A stretch of 64,000 bases of DNA from an uncultured Flavobacteriaceae bacterium (GCA_947500435.1 CANMRV010000007.1:62001-126000); one strand, 5' to 3'. Shown: positions 9,471 to 17,835, numbered from the stretch's first letter. Translations and numbers: made by a program. Notes: generated by a model not told the origin, from the sequence alone.

Positions 9471-9478
9471 CAAATATA
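9471..9478 (-). promoter_or_regulatory. Probable -7 promoter element for the acid-sugar operon
   Basis: Minus-strand TATATTTG matches the Bacteroidota -7 consensus TAnnTTTG. It is 64 bases upstream of the dehydrogenase start and just upstream of the operator at 9433-9448. Confidence 0.4.
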
Positions 9479-9503
9479 TTTATTTCATATAATGCAGCAT
9501 AGA

Positions 9504-9511
9504 TATTTTTG
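9504..9511 (+). promoter_or_regulatory. Probable -7 promoter element for the LacI-type gene
   Basis: TATTTTTG matches TAnnTTTG. The expected transcription start falls at the edge of the operator at 9520-9537, an arrangement that suits autoregulation. Confidence 0.4.
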
Positions 9512-9519
9512 CATTAATT

Positions 9520-9537
9520 TGCGCAAATATTTGCACA
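9520..9537. promoter_or_regulatory. LacI-type operator before the regulator gene
   Basis: An 18-bp palindrome TGCGCAAATATTTGCACA with one mismatched pair. It shares the TGCGCAA half-site with 9433-9448 and ends 17 bases before the regulator's ATG. Confidence 0.65.
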
Positions 9538-9554
9538 ACCTTATTTCCTGTAAG

Positions 9555-10577
9555 ATGAAAAAAAACAAAGCAACATTAGCCGATATTGCGAATACTTTGG
9601 ATGTTTCGATTTCCACGGTATCAAGAGCCCTAAAGGGGCATCCTAGAATAGGTGCGATAACCAAGGAGAAAGTGCTCGATGTGGCAAGGGATTTAGGGTA
9701 CATGTCCCCCAGTATGTTAGAGTTGGAAGTCAGGAAGCGCAGTAAGTTTATCGGTGTTATCGTGCCCAAAATAAGCTACCACCTGTACGCAATGGCGATA
9801 AGCGGTATAGAAAAAGTAGCCGAAACAAGGGGGATGCATATTATTGTTTGCCAATCGAACGAATCACAAGAAAGGGAACAAAGCCTTGTACACGAATTAG
9901 TGGACTTGGGAGTAGCGGGAGTTATCGTTTCGTTGGCGAGCGAGACCACCGATTTCAGTCATTTCGATTCATTGAAAAACAGAAAAATTCCGTTGGTTTT
10001 TTTTAACCGTCAATGTGACGAGGTTGAAACGGACAAGGTGGTCATCGATAATTACAAAGCCGCTTGTGACGCGACGGAGCATCTCATTGCCATAGGGTGT
10101 AAAAAAATTGCTTATCTAGGTGGACCTGAAATACTTCAAATCAATAAGGTCAGAGCGGCGGGATTCAAATCTACTTTGCAAAAAAGTAGTTTGGAGCCAT
10201 ATACCGATTTTATGGTCTATGCTAATTTCGAGAAGCAAAGTACATTGAGTGCTGCCCGAAAATTACTGTACTCGCCTATAACCCCAGATGGTGTCGTGGC
10301 CTATAGCGATCAGATGGCTATTGGGTTAATGGTCGCAGCAAAGGAACGAGGATTAAAGATACCAGAAGACATTGCTATTATCGGCTTTAACAATGAACCT
10401 GTCGATGAACTTTTGGAACCTTCCTTGACCAGCGTAGACCAACCGGCATTAGTTATGGGAGAAGAATCGGCCAACTTGATATTTAAACAAATCGATAACA
10501 AAGAGGAGGGTTACAAAAAAAAGATTTTGAAGTCCTTTCTTGTGGTTCGCAATTCTACGAATCGGAATAGGGTTTAA
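9555..10577 (+). CDS. LacI-family transcriptional regulator
   Basis: Sugar- or sugar-acid-responsive repressor of 340 residues. The N-terminal helix-turn-helix reads ATLADIANTLDVSISTVSRA, and the hinge and periplasmic-binding-protein-like sensor domain follow (FIGVIVPKISYHLYAMAISGIE). The open frame extends upstream to 9249, but the ATG at 9555 gives the standard LacI N-terminus and avoids reading through the divergent gene and both operators. The gene is divergent from the five-gene operon. The two palindromes in the 147-base gap make it the likely regulator of both units. Confidence 0.92.
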   Translation: MKKNKATLADIANTLDVSISTVSRALKGHPRIGAITKEKVLDVARDLGYMSPSMLELEVRKRSKFIGVIVPKISYHLYAMAISGIEKVAETRGMHIIVCQSNESQEREQSLVHELVDLGVAGVIVSLASETTDFSHFDSLKNRKIPLVFFNRQCDEVETDKVVIDNYKAACDATEHLIAIGCKKIAYLGGPEILQINKVRAAGFKSTLQKSSLEPYTDFMVYANFEKQSTLSAARKLLYSPITPDGVVAYSDQMAIGLMVAAKERGLKIPEDIAIIGFNNEPVDELLEPSLTSVDQPALVMGEESANLIFKQIDNKEEGYKKKILKSFLVVRNSTNRNRV

Positions 10578-10864
10578 TTAGCGATATAATTTCAGTATAT
10601 ATCAGATTATGCAAATGTATAGAATGAGTAGTAGGTCAAAATTTTATGTGCATACAAAAAGTCTATCTTAAAGTAAGTTAAAAACCATACCTATTACGGT
10701 AAAGTTTTATTGGTTCTAATCGGGGTTCCCCGAGAATACAATTGTTAAAGCCCCCTATTTACAGACCCTCCTTAAGAACAAGATAAAATAGGACACCTAA
10801 TAGGACACCTTTGAAATAAAATTTGATGTGTTTTGGTCCCTTTTGTGGTAGCTTATAAAAACAG
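10578..10864. other. Non-coding flank left of the element
   Basis: No convincing gene on either strand. It holds a palindrome with arms TCGGGG/CCCCGA around TT (10719-10732) and two perfect tandem copies of AATAGGACACCT (10787-10810). By the att interpretation this DNA originally lay just downstream of tRNA-Pro. Confidence 0.5.
10787..10810. repeat. Two tandem 12-bp copies
   Basis: AATAGGACACCT occurs twice with no gap, about 100 bases outside the left element end. Function unknown. Confidence 0.7.
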
Positions 10865-10898
10865 AAAATCCTGGTAATCAATTGATTATCAGGATTTT
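10865..10898 (-). terminator. Displaced tRNA-Pro terminator
   Basis: A 34-base palindrome with 17-bp arms and one mismatched pair, followed on the minus strand by a T-rich tract. It sits 10 bases outside the left att repeat. This is where the original terminator of tRNA-Pro would end up after an element inserted in the tRNA 3' end. Confidence 0.6.
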
Positions 10899-10907
10899 AA
10901 AAAATAT

Positions 10908-10921
10908 AGTCGGGGTGGCAG
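10908..10921. repeat. Left attachment site (attL), displaced tRNA 3' end
   Basis: AGTCGGGGTGGCAG is identical to the 3' end of tRNA-Pro at 33696-33709, in the same orientation. Only this fragment of the tRNA is present here. Identity stops abruptly on both sides. Confidence 0.75.
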
Positions 10922-11248
10922 CATGCCACGTATCGTTACAAATAATTGGTTTTCAGTATTTTAACCGTACTTATTTAAATCAAACCCCGATATGGACACT
11001 TGACCAAAATAGTAGCTAAAGAACGTACTTATTTTGTGTTATTTACAATATAAAAATAAGGAATATTTTCATACGATTTCATCTAATTGTATTTGGTTGC
11101 AAAAGCTTCCTTTTTAATCCAAGAGTAAAACAATTTTTATATCTGTATCCGTCAAATTGTAACAGAGTAGGGTAAATTTTTGCAATTCTTGTAACAAAGT
11201 CAGGGTAAAATTAATCTGGATTACTTCAAATCAGATTTATGTTCCCTT
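10922..11248. other. Non-coding left end of the element
   Basis: AT-rich, no gene seen. It contains GATTTCATCT at 11075-11084, which resembles repeats near the right end and could be an integrase arm site. It also holds two forms of the TTGTAACAAAGTCAGGGTAA repeat, a degenerate copy at 11157-11177 and an exact copy at 11189-11209. Confidence 0.5.
11189..11209. repeat. 21-bp direct repeat, copy 1 (left of Fic/Xre module)
   Basis: The sequence TTGTAACAAAGTCAGGGTAA plus one A recurs exactly at 12832-12852. A degenerate third copy lies at 11157-11177. The two exact copies bracket the Fic/Xre pair. Confidence 0.75.
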
Positions 11249-12322
11249 CTAACTTTTGAGTATTTCAAATAATTTTACGTTCAAAAATAAATTCTCCACT
11301 CCTATCTTTTGCGATTTTAGGATGCCTATTTTCTCCAACTCCTGTAAATATTCTGCCGCGGTTTGGCGTTTGGCGATTTCTTTATCTACCAAAAACTTAA
11401 CCTTGCAATAAGGCTGCTCAAAGAGTAATTCTATCAATTCCTTTGAATACACACGAGAGGGTAATTTTTCCTTGGCCAATAAAATGGTTTCTTGCATGAG
11501 CGAATTTATGGCATTTATCTTCTGTAGGGTATAGATCGCGGTTTCTTCGACTCCTTTTAGCATATATAAAATCCATCCTTCCCAATCATGCTTTTCGGTA
11601 ACTGCCCGTAGTTTTTTATAATATTGATTTTTGTTCGCTATGATGTACCTACTCAGATAAAGTATTGGCGTATCCAACAAACCCTTTTCGACCAAATAGA
11701 GGATATTCAAAATACGTCCGGTTCTTCCGTTACCATCGGGAAATGGATGTATAGCCTCGAACTGATAATGCATTACCGCCAATCGTACCAGATCATCCAA
11801 GTCGTTTTCTGAATGGATAAAATCCTCTAAATTCTTTAGCAAGTCCCTGATAAGGGTTTCGCCCTCTGGTGGTGTATAAATAGTTTTGTCGTTGCTCGTT
11901 ATTCGAGTACCTGTAGTTTTTCGTATACCGGCCTTGTTTTCTTTGATGGTCTGTACAATGGAAATAAATGTATTTGTTGAAAGTGGTCTTTTATCCAAGT
12001 TGTTGTAACCTTCCCATAGCGCTTGTCGATACCTCAAAACCTCCTTGGTCTGGGCATCGGTCGTATTTGTTTTGGCCGTAAACGCCTGATATAAATTGTC
12101 TTGGGTGGTAACTATGTTTTCAATCTCGGAACTGTCTTTTGCTTCCTGTAAGGTAATTGCATTGACCAATATTGATTGATTGGGAATTTCATCGGCCCTA
12201 CCCTTTAGTTCGGCCAAAACTCTTGTAGCGGCAATGGCCTGCTTTAGAACCTTTTTGGTTTCAAGCTCAATCGTTGGCGGTACTAAGGGTAAATCGTTAT
12301 GGGGTGCTTTTGGGTTGTACAT
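11249..12322 (-). CDS. Fic domain protein (probable adenylyltransferase)
   Basis: Fic enzymes transfer AMP or related groups from nucleotides to protein side chains. The 357-residue protein has the complete active-site loop HPFPDGNGRTGR near residues 196-207, with the catalytic His and the phosphate-binding Arg. An N-terminal SSEIEN motif near residues 80-85 matches the inhibitory helix pattern (S/T)xxxE(G/N), so the enzyme probably carries its own inhibitor. The C-terminus looks like a winged-helix region (KRQTAAEYLQELEKIGIL). An Xre-type regulator gene lies 95 bases upstream, with an operator-like array between them. It could act as a toxin, a regulator of host proteins or a defence factor; the sequence does not decide this. 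Confidence 0.9.
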   Translation of the reverse strand: MYNPKAPHNDLPLVPPTIELETKKVLKQAIAATRVLAELKGRADEIPNQSILVNAITLQEAKDSSEIENIVTTQDNLYQAFTAKTNTTDAQTKEVLRYRQALWEGYNNLDKRPLSTNTFISIVQTIKENKAGIRKTTGTRITSNDKTIYTPPEGETLIRDLLKNLEDFIHSENDLDDLVRLAVMHYQFEAIHPFPDGNGRTGRILNILYLVEKGLLDTPILYLSRYIIANKNQYYKKLRAVTEKHDWEGWILYMLKGVEETAIYTLQKINAINSLMQETILLAKEKLPSRVYSKELIELLFEQPYCKVKFLVDKEIAKRQTAAEYLQELEKIGILKSQKIGVENLFLNVKLFEILKS

Positions 12323-12326
12323 GATT

Positions 12327-12406
12327 TCGACATATGTATATCAATATGTCGATGACATCGACACAATACAAATATATGTCGAAATTTTTAATTTTTATCG
12401 ACATAT
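12327..12406. promoter_or_regulatory. Array of four CGACATAT operator half-sites
   Basis: CGACATAT or its complement ATATGTCG occurs at 12328-12335, 12344-12351, 12374-12381 and 12399-12406, as one convergent and one divergent pair. It fills the gap between the Xre gene and the Fic gene and is the likely binding region of the Xre protein. Confidence 0.6.
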
Positions 12407-12417
12407 ATTGAATTTAC

Positions 12418-12723
12418 TTATAAAGCCAAATCTTGGAGTTTTCTACCAAATTCATCATCTGCTGCCAACTTCAAAAAATCATCCTGCAATCTCAAAGTTC
12501 TCAACACATTAAAATATGCACCAATACTGACACTTGGCTTACCCTTTTCTATTTGATACAAAGTCTTTCTATCTATCCCAGCTCGTTCAGATACTTGAAT
12601 GGTTGTAAGCTTTCGTCGTTTTCGGGCCAGTTTGATATTTTCCCCTACCTGTTCCATTATCTTTTGATGTTTTGGAAGTAGGATAGCTCTTTTAGTTTTC
12701 ATTTTGGGTAATATTATCCTCAA
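12418..12723 (-). CDS. Xre-family HTH regulator (HipB-like)
   Basis: A 101-residue protein with a helix-turn-helix near residues 28-60 (IKLARKRRKLTTIQVSERAGIDRKTLYQIEKG). It is the size of a HipB-type antitoxin or repressor. It is followed on the same strand by the Fic gene, with the four-site CGACATAT array between. The simplest reading is that it represses the Fic gene; it might also act as an antitoxin, which is inference. Confidence 0.85.
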   Translation of the reverse strand: MRIILPKMKTKRAILLPKHQKIMEQVGENIKLARKRRKLTTIQVSERAGIDRKTLYQIEKGKPSVSIGAYFNVLRTLRLQDDFLKLAADDEFGRKLQDLAL

Positions 12724-12831
12724 TAATAATATTTTTGGGGATATTAATACTCATTTTAGTTGAAAATTATTTTGAAAGTAATAAAAATCTTGTTTTAGGA
12801 AAGGCTTCTAAAGCGAATTTCTACAGATCAT

Positions 12832-12852
12832 TTGTAACAAAGTCAGGGTAAA
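12832..12852. repeat. 21-bp direct repeat, copy 2 (right of Fic/Xre module)
   Basis: Exact copy of 11189-11209 in the same orientation, between the Xre gene and the AbiE operon. Confidence 0.75.
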
Positions 12853-12924
12853 TGCCGAATAAAATTAGCCCAGCATGTAAACCATCTTAAGTTTGGCTTT
12901 AAAGTTTATAAATTATCCATTACA

Positions 12925-12939
12925 AGTACTATAAGTACC
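12925..12939. promoter_or_regulatory. AbiEi operator candidate, distal
   Basis: AGTACTATAAGTACC, inverted GTAC half-sites around TATAA. It matches the start-codon-proximal site at 12997-13011 in 13 of 15 positions. Confidence 0.5.
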
Positions 12940-12996
12940 TAAAATCAATTATTTTTAAACCATTTTTTTGCATAGGTTTAAAAAAATATATAAATT

Positions 12997-13011
12997 GGTA
13001 CTATGAGTACC
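12997..13011. promoter_or_regulatory. AbiEi operator candidate overlapping the start codon
   Basis: GGTACTATGAGTACC, a perfect inverted repeat GGTAC/GTACC around TATGA that includes the abiEi ATG. AbiEi antitoxins are known to autorepress by binding inverted repeats at their promoter. Confidence 0.5.
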
Positions 13012-13776
13012 GATAAGAGAATAAAAATAAACCAATTGCTCAGCACACATCCTACAGGTATCGTGTATCTATCTTCATGGATGGTAAAACAAGGGTATAG
13101 CCTCGATTTACAAAAACGATATCGTAATAGCGATTGGCTAAAATCAATAGGCACAGGTGCTATGATACGTTCAGGCGATGATGTAACCTATGAGGGAGCA
13201 ATCTACGCACTTCAAGAACAGGCATGTCAATTTATACACCCAGCAGGCAAGACCGCCCTCTCTTTACTTGGAAAAGCACATTACTTAGAACTGTCTCCAA
13301 AAAAGGTTATCGTTTTTGGCGGTAAGGATGAAAAGCTACCCACATGGTTTTTAAAACATGATTGGGGAGTTAAAATAGACTACCATAGTTCTTCCTTTTT
13401 GCCAGCCGAAATAGGACTTGTAGATATAGAACTAAAAACGTTCTCGATAAAAGTTTCAAGTGCAGCAAGGGCACTATTAGAGTGCCTCTTTTTAGCACCA
13501 AAAAATCAGGAATTGGTGGAGTGTTACCAATTAATGGAAGGGTTAAATAACCTTAGACCAAATCTTGTTCAAAAACTATTGGAAAGCTGTACCTCTATAA
13601 AGGTAAAACGCTTGTTTTTATTTTTAGCTGAAAAAGCAAACCATAGTTGGGTAAAACATATAAACCTCGAAAAAATAGATTTGGGAAGTGGTAAGCGAAG
13701 TATCGTAAAAAATGGCGCCTACAATTCGAAGTATAAAATCACGGTCCCCAAAGAACTAGTAAATGGCGAATTATAA
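13003..13776 (+). CDS. abiEi: AbiEi-type antitoxin (type IV toxin-antitoxin)
   Basis: A 257-residue protein with the AbiEi layout: an N-terminal winged helix (ILSTHPTGIVYLSSWMVKQGYS region) and a C-terminal antitoxin domain (FSIKVSSAARALLECLFL region). In the known system it represses the operon and counteracts the nucleotidyltransferase toxin encoded next. The stop overlaps the toxin start by 14 bases, as usual for this pair. Two similar inverted repeats, one across the start codon, are candidate binding sites. Confidence 0.85.
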   Translation: MSTDKRIKINQLLSTHPTGIVYLSSWMVKQGYSLDLQKRYRNSDWLKSIGTGAMIRSGDDVTYEGAIYALQEQACQFIHPAGKTALSLLGKAHYLELSPKKVIVFGGKDEKLPTWFLKHDWGVKIDYHSSSFLPAEIGLVDIELKTFSIKVSSAARALLECLFLAPKNQELVECYQLMEGLNNLRPNLVQKLLESCTSIKVKRLFLFLAEKANHSWVKHINLEKIDLGSGKRSIVKNGAYNSKYKITVPKELVNGEL

Positions 13777-14665
13777 ATCACAAGTTTCACTATTGTTAAG
13801 CGTTCTTCCAGAAGTAGCTAAGGAATCCTGCTTTGCACTTCACGGAGGAACGGCGATCAATCTCTTTGTTCGAAATATGCCACGCCTTTCCGTGGATATC
13901 GATTTGACCTATATTCCCGTGGAGGATAGGGCGACATCCTTTTCAAATATCTCAAAAGCACTATTGCGAATCAAGGCTACTGTTGAATCAGTAGTTCCTA
14001 ACGTTCAGGTAACGCATAAAGAAAAAGAACTCAAACTTTTAATTTCAAACAGACAAGCACAAATAAAACTCGAAGTAAGTCAAGCCATGCGTGGCATTAT
14101 TGCACCAGCATCAGAAATGGAACTTTGTGAGAAAGCCCAAAATGAGTTTGATGCGTTTTGCGCCATTCCAGTTATTCCCATTGGGCAATTATACGGAGGT
14201 AAAATTTGTGCGGCTCTTGACCGACAACACCCTAGGGATTTATTTGACATAAAAAACCTATTACAGAATGAAGGCTTTGAAGAAGAAATAAAAACAGGAT
14301 TTCTCTTTTGTCTTTTGGGTAGCAAGCGACCTATTTATGAAATGTTGTACCCTCACTTAGTAGACCAACGAAAAGCAATGGCTAATCAATTCGACGGTAT
14401 GAGCGATGAACTTTTTACTTATGAAGATTTTGAAGCTACTCGGAATCTACTTCTTCAAACTATCCATGAAAATCTGACCGACGCTGACAAACAATTTCTA
14501 TTGAGTTTTGAAAACGGCACTCCCGATTGGAGTTTATACAATTTTGAAGACTACCCCGCTGTACAATGGAAACTTCAAAACTTGCAAAAACTAAAAGAAA
14601 TAAACGCAGAAAAACACAGCGAACAGCTCAAAAAATTGAAAAGTAAATTTCAAATCAACACCTAA
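13763..14665 (+). CDS. abiEii: AbiEii-type nucleotidyltransferase toxin
   Basis: A 300-residue protein of the AbiEii/AbiGii family. The nucleotidyltransferase core is clear at residues 25-50: HGGTAINLF followed by LSVDIDLTYIP, with the two metal-binding aspartates. The later conserved block GQLYGGKICAALDRQHPRDLFD lies near residues 143-164. Family members arrest growth and abort phage infection. The start at 13763 lies inside the antitoxin gene, 14 bases before its stop. Confidence 0.88.
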   Translation: MANYKSQVSLLLSVLPEVAKESCFALHGGTAINLFVRNMPRLSVDIDLTYIPVEDRATSFSNISKALLRIKATVESVVPNVQVTHKEKELKLLISNRQAQIKLEVSQAMRGIIAPASEMELCEKAQNEFDAFCAIPVIPIGQLYGGKICAALDRQHPRDLFDIKNLLQNEGFEEEIKTGFLFCLLGSKRPIYEMLYPHLVDQRKAMANQFDGMSDELFTYEDFEATRNLLLQTIHENLTDADKQFLLSFENGTPDWSLYNFEDYPAVQWKLQNLQKLKEINAEKHSEQLKKLKSKFQINT

Positions 14666-14843
14666 ATAGCCATAGAATTTGCCACATCCTACCCAAATCT
14701 TACCTAAAACTTTGCGCGTGATCCTGTCCGGTTTTTGTAGTTTATTATCAAATTGGTCGTTCTTATAAATTTAGAAAATTATTTATTAGTAAAGAATCAA
14801 AAAAGCAAAGCGTGGTTTTTCTTTCTTCCCCCTACCCACAAAA

Positions 14844-14861
14844 AGTGCCCTTCAGGGCACT
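14844..14861 (-). terminator. Terminator of the mobilization operon
   Basis: Hairpin AGTGCCC/GGGCACT with a four-base loop, followed on the minus strand by TTTTTG. It lies 33 bases downstream of the relaxase stop. Confidence 0.7.
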
Positions 14862-14893
14862 AGCTCCTTCCGACCGAACCAATTTGGCAAAGG

Positions 14894-17182
14894 TCACATC
14901 GAAATCCCCTTCGCTTTATGTTTCGAATAATCAGTAAGTTCATCTTTGAACCCATTGAAGACGGCTTCTTCTTTTGGCTTTTTGCTTCCTAAAAGAGTGT
15001 TCAAAACATACAGACCTTTTCTTAAAAGTCGCGCCCGTTCGGTATTCAAGCGTTGCCTTGAAACCTCTCGCAAGGTTTCCCTCAGTCCATTGTCCAAATG
15101 GAAGTCCAGGATTTCGATAGGAAGATTAGCCTTGGCCGATTCCAAAAGCATTAGGTATGCCGCCTTTTTGTATTGCCCCCTTTCAATCAAATAGGAAGTC
15201 CACAAACATTTCAAATGGTCTCGACCGCTGTTTTTGATGTTCTGTAAAACATTGGGTTGGTTTTCCAATGCTTTGTTAATGCCATTCGAGGATAAAAGAT
15301 AGGCCTGGACTTTGGGTGCAAGCTCTACCCAGACATTGACTTCCGAATACATGGAATTGATGTACAGCTTTCCTTCCCGCTGCTTGAAACAAAACCCCCT
15401 CATATTGAAGAACCGAATATAATCTTCGGGAGATTTTTCAAAATGCCCAAGGTCGTGTTGTGCGTGCTTCATGTACGCCTTTATGCTCAGGATTTCGAAC
15501 TCTATCCGGTACTCTCGTGCCATGGCTTCGTAAAGGTCCGGAAACATCAAAGGCAAAAAGATGGCTATCGGGTTTAGGGCGATTTCCTTTTCTGTTCTCT
15601 GGTTCAAAAGCCCGTCCATTACTTTTTGGTTCTCCTTGACGAATCCGGCGGAAGCATGAAAATTAATGCGGTCGGGCAGTTGCAGGTTCCCCATATCCAG
15701 ATTGACCCTATGTTTTGAAGAATTGACATGCCGTATCGCCCTACCGCTATACCTCAACCCTAAACTTTCCAGAAGTTCCAATCGCAAACCCTTCTTTGCT
15801 TTTAGGTCGAACAGGGTACTGGCGATAACCGTTTTGATCAGTTCCGCTTTTTCCTTCAATTGCTTTTCTTCCCTTGTGGACTCCGCAATTTGGAGTTCAT
15901 CTTTTGTCTCGTCAAATTGGAGCTTTACCAATGCGCCCAAGTTCCCTTTATCGGTATGCAAGTATTTCTTTAGGAACATAAAACGCTCAGATTCTGCCAT
16001 TGCATCCAATACCATTCTGTTCGGGATTCTATCGATATGTTCGGAAAACAGCATCTTACCTCTTGTGTTTCGATACGTCATTTTGAAAGCCTCCCTGATA
16101 CATTTCTTAAACTCTAACCGTAACTGGTCATTTTCGATGTCCATTTGGGTATATCCGCTCTCGAACAGTTTTGGGTTTTGATGGATTTCGATGTGATTGG
16201 ATATTTCATTGGCCCTTAACACATATCCCGACTTGTCATAGATGCTAAAATCAATGGCCTTTCCCTCTTTACTTAAATCGACCTTGCAATCCAGTTTTTG
16301 ATAAGATTTTAGGATATCTGGTAGCTGTTCGAGGTTTATGGTCTTGAACAAATTATAAGTGGTTATTATCTGTTTTTCCAATCGTTTTTTGACCATGGGC
16401 AGTAATTTGGAACTTTGGTTGCGCGCAAAGACTTTTTGCAGTTTTGGGCCACTTAATTTTGGATGCACTGTTGAACCGTTTATAAACCGAGATCTGTAAC
16501 CGTTCTCTATGGAGACACCATAGGAAACCCCTATTCGCCCATTATCCCTTTTCACAGGTCTTACGATAATATGGTGCGGTTTTACTAGTTCGGCGAGTTC
16601 GTCAAAACTTCTTACATTGTACTTTTGAAGCGTATTGTTCAGGATGTCCTGTATGTAGAACCTGATACCGTTTACATCGGATTTATTGATTTTGGGAACC
16701 TCGTAAACGGGTAGTTCCTTTTGCTCCTTGCTATCTGGGGATGGCGAGAGTCCGTACTCCTTTTCCAAGTGTTTTTGGGTGGCCATATTCCTTCTAAAAT
16801 CGTTGGAGAGGTTTATAATGGAACCATCCTCTTTTATTGTCGTGGAAACGATATGCACATGCTCGTGCTTGGTGTCGTTATGGCGCACCACGACAAAGGG
16901 TTGTTCGCCATAGCCCATGTGCTCCATATAATTTTTGGAGAGTTCAAAAAAGTCCCTGTCGTTCAAATGTTCTTCTCTAGGGAGGTTAATGGTCGTATGC
17001 ACATATCTCTTTTCGGAATCGTGGCGGTTGCCCAAATGGCACAAGACGTTTGTGAAAAATTCCCTGTCCGTATCGGTATCGGAATACGTGTTCTGGAAGC
17101 CGAGAACCCTACTTTTCCCTTTTCCGAACACATAGTTCAGCACTCCATGTACGTTTTGCCGATACAGGATACGTGCTATCAT
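14894..17182 (-). CDS. mobA: Relaxase/mobilization nuclease (MOBP-like, VirD2-type domain)
   Basis: Nicks the transfer origin and carries the DNA strand during mobilization. The N-terminal 250 residues form the relaxase domain. The metal-binding motif RHNDTKHEHVHIV lies at residues 100-112 with His106, His108 and His110. Tyrosines near the N-terminus (Tyr7, Tyr17) are nucleophile candidates. The remaining 500 residues are not recognised. The gene starts two bases after the stop of the MobC-like gene, the usual order in Bacteroidota mobilizable elements. No coupling protein or tra genes are present, so the element depends on another conjugative system. Confidence 0.9.
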   Translation of the reverse strand: MIARILYRQNVHGVLNYVFGKGKSRVLGFQNTYSDTDTDREFFTNVLCHLGNRHDSEKRYVHTTINLPREEHLNDRDFFELSKNYMEHMGYGEQPFVVVRHNDTKHEHVHIVSTTIKEDGSIINLSNDFRRNMATQKHLEKEYGLSPSPDSKEQKELPVYEVPKINKSDVNGIRFYIQDILNNTLQKYNVRSFDELAELVKPHHIIVRPVKRDNGRIGVSYGVSIENGYRSRFINGSTVHPKLSGPKLQKVFARNQSSKLLPMVKKRLEKQIITTYNLFKTINLEQLPDILKSYQKLDCKVDLSKEGKAIDFSIYDKSGYVLRANEISNHIEIHQNPKLFESGYTQMDIENDQLRLEFKKCIREAFKMTYRNTRGKMLFSEHIDRIPNRMVLDAMAESERFMFLKKYLHTDKGNLGALVKLQFDETKDELQIAESTREEKQLKEKAELIKTVIASTLFDLKAKKGLRLELLESLGLRYSGRAIRHVNSSKHRVNLDMGNLQLPDRINFHASAGFVKENQKVMDGLLNQRTEKEIALNPIAIFLPLMFPDLYEAMAREYRIEFEILSIKAYMKHAQHDLGHFEKSPEDYIRFFNMRGFCFKQREGKLYINSMYSEVNVWVELAPKVQAYLLSSNGINKALENQPNVLQNIKNSGRDHLKCLWTSYLIERGQYKKAAYLMLLESAKANLPIEILDFHLDNGLRETLREVSRQRLNTERARLLRKGLYVLNTLLGSKKPKEEAVFNGFKDELTDYSKHKAKGISM

Positions 17183-17184
17183 TT

Positions 17185-17568
17185 CTAGCTTTTTGTTTTT
17201 AGGGTTCCGACCAATTCGTTCATCAGTTCGTTAGCTTTTCCGACTTCCCGCTCAAGGTTCGAATTAGGACTGCGCATGTTTTTGTAATTGGCTAGTTTCA
17301 CCAGTTGATTGATGTTGGTGCCGATTTTGTTCAACTGATAGCTAAGGTTCGAAATACCATCGGGAATCCTTTTTTCCTTTACCATTTCCCTGTTCAAAAT
17401 CAGCCTTCTTAAAAAAGGCCCTACCGTTCCACGTTTGCCAAAATCGAGATTATATGATTCCAATAAAATCTTCACTTTTTGCAGTTCAGAAGTATTGAAC
17501 CTCAACGTTATCGTGTGCTTTCGTTTCCTGTCGCCCAAGCGTTTTCTTCCGCCTTTGTTGGTTGCCAT
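17185..17568 (-). CDS. mobC: MobC-like relaxosome protein
   Basis: A 127-residue basic protein (GGRKRLGDRKRKHTITLRF at the start) with a ribbon-helix-helix-like N-terminus. The C-terminal segment ISNLSYQLNKIGTNINQLVK is the conserved core of MobC/MbeC relaxosome proteins, which help the relaxase at oriT. It is cotranscribed with the relaxase, with a two-base gap. Two palindromes upstream (17623-17668) are candidate binding or nick sites. Confidence 0.85.
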   Translation of the reverse strand: MATNKGGRKRLGDRKRKHTITLRFNTSELQKVKILLESYNLDFGKRGTVGPFLRRLILNREMVKEKRIPDGISNLSYQLNKIGTNINQLVKLANYKNMRSPNSNLEREVGKANELMNELVGTLKTKS

Positions 17569-17622
17569 TCTTTCTGTGCGTTTTATTGAGTTTTACGTTT
17601 TTTCACTTCGCCAGAAGTAGTC

Positions 17623-17641
17623 GTTTTAAGCTGCTTAAAAC
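17623..17641. other. Palindrome upstream of mobC, candidate oriT component
   Basis: Perfect 8-bp arms GTTTTAAG/CTTAAAAC around CTG, 55 bases before the mobC start. It is followed after nine bases by a second perfect palindrome. Confidence 0.45.
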
Positions 17642-17650
17642 ATAACTTGC

Positions 17651-17668
17651 TATCTGCTCTAGCAGATA
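17651..17668. other. Second palindrome upstream of mobC, candidate oriT component
   Basis: TATCTGCTCTAGCAGATA, perfect 8-bp arms around CT. Together with 17623-17641 it could form the relaxosome binding region or an operator for mobC. Confidence 0.45.
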
Positions 17669-17835
17669 AATATAATTAATCAAGAATAATTTCAACTATC
17701 TGTAAATCAATATTTTAAGATATGAAACTAAATGAAAACAGATGCCCGTAAATGAAAGATATCGTTGGTTATATTTTAGATGAAATGATATTAGAAAGTC
17801 GCCAAAACGACCAAAACTTTGTGGGCAGGGAGAAG

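Noticed and set aside
10719..10732. TCGGGG-TT-CCCCGA palindrome as a further att site
   Set aside because: It shares only six or seven bases with the tRNA-Pro 3' end and has no partner repeat.
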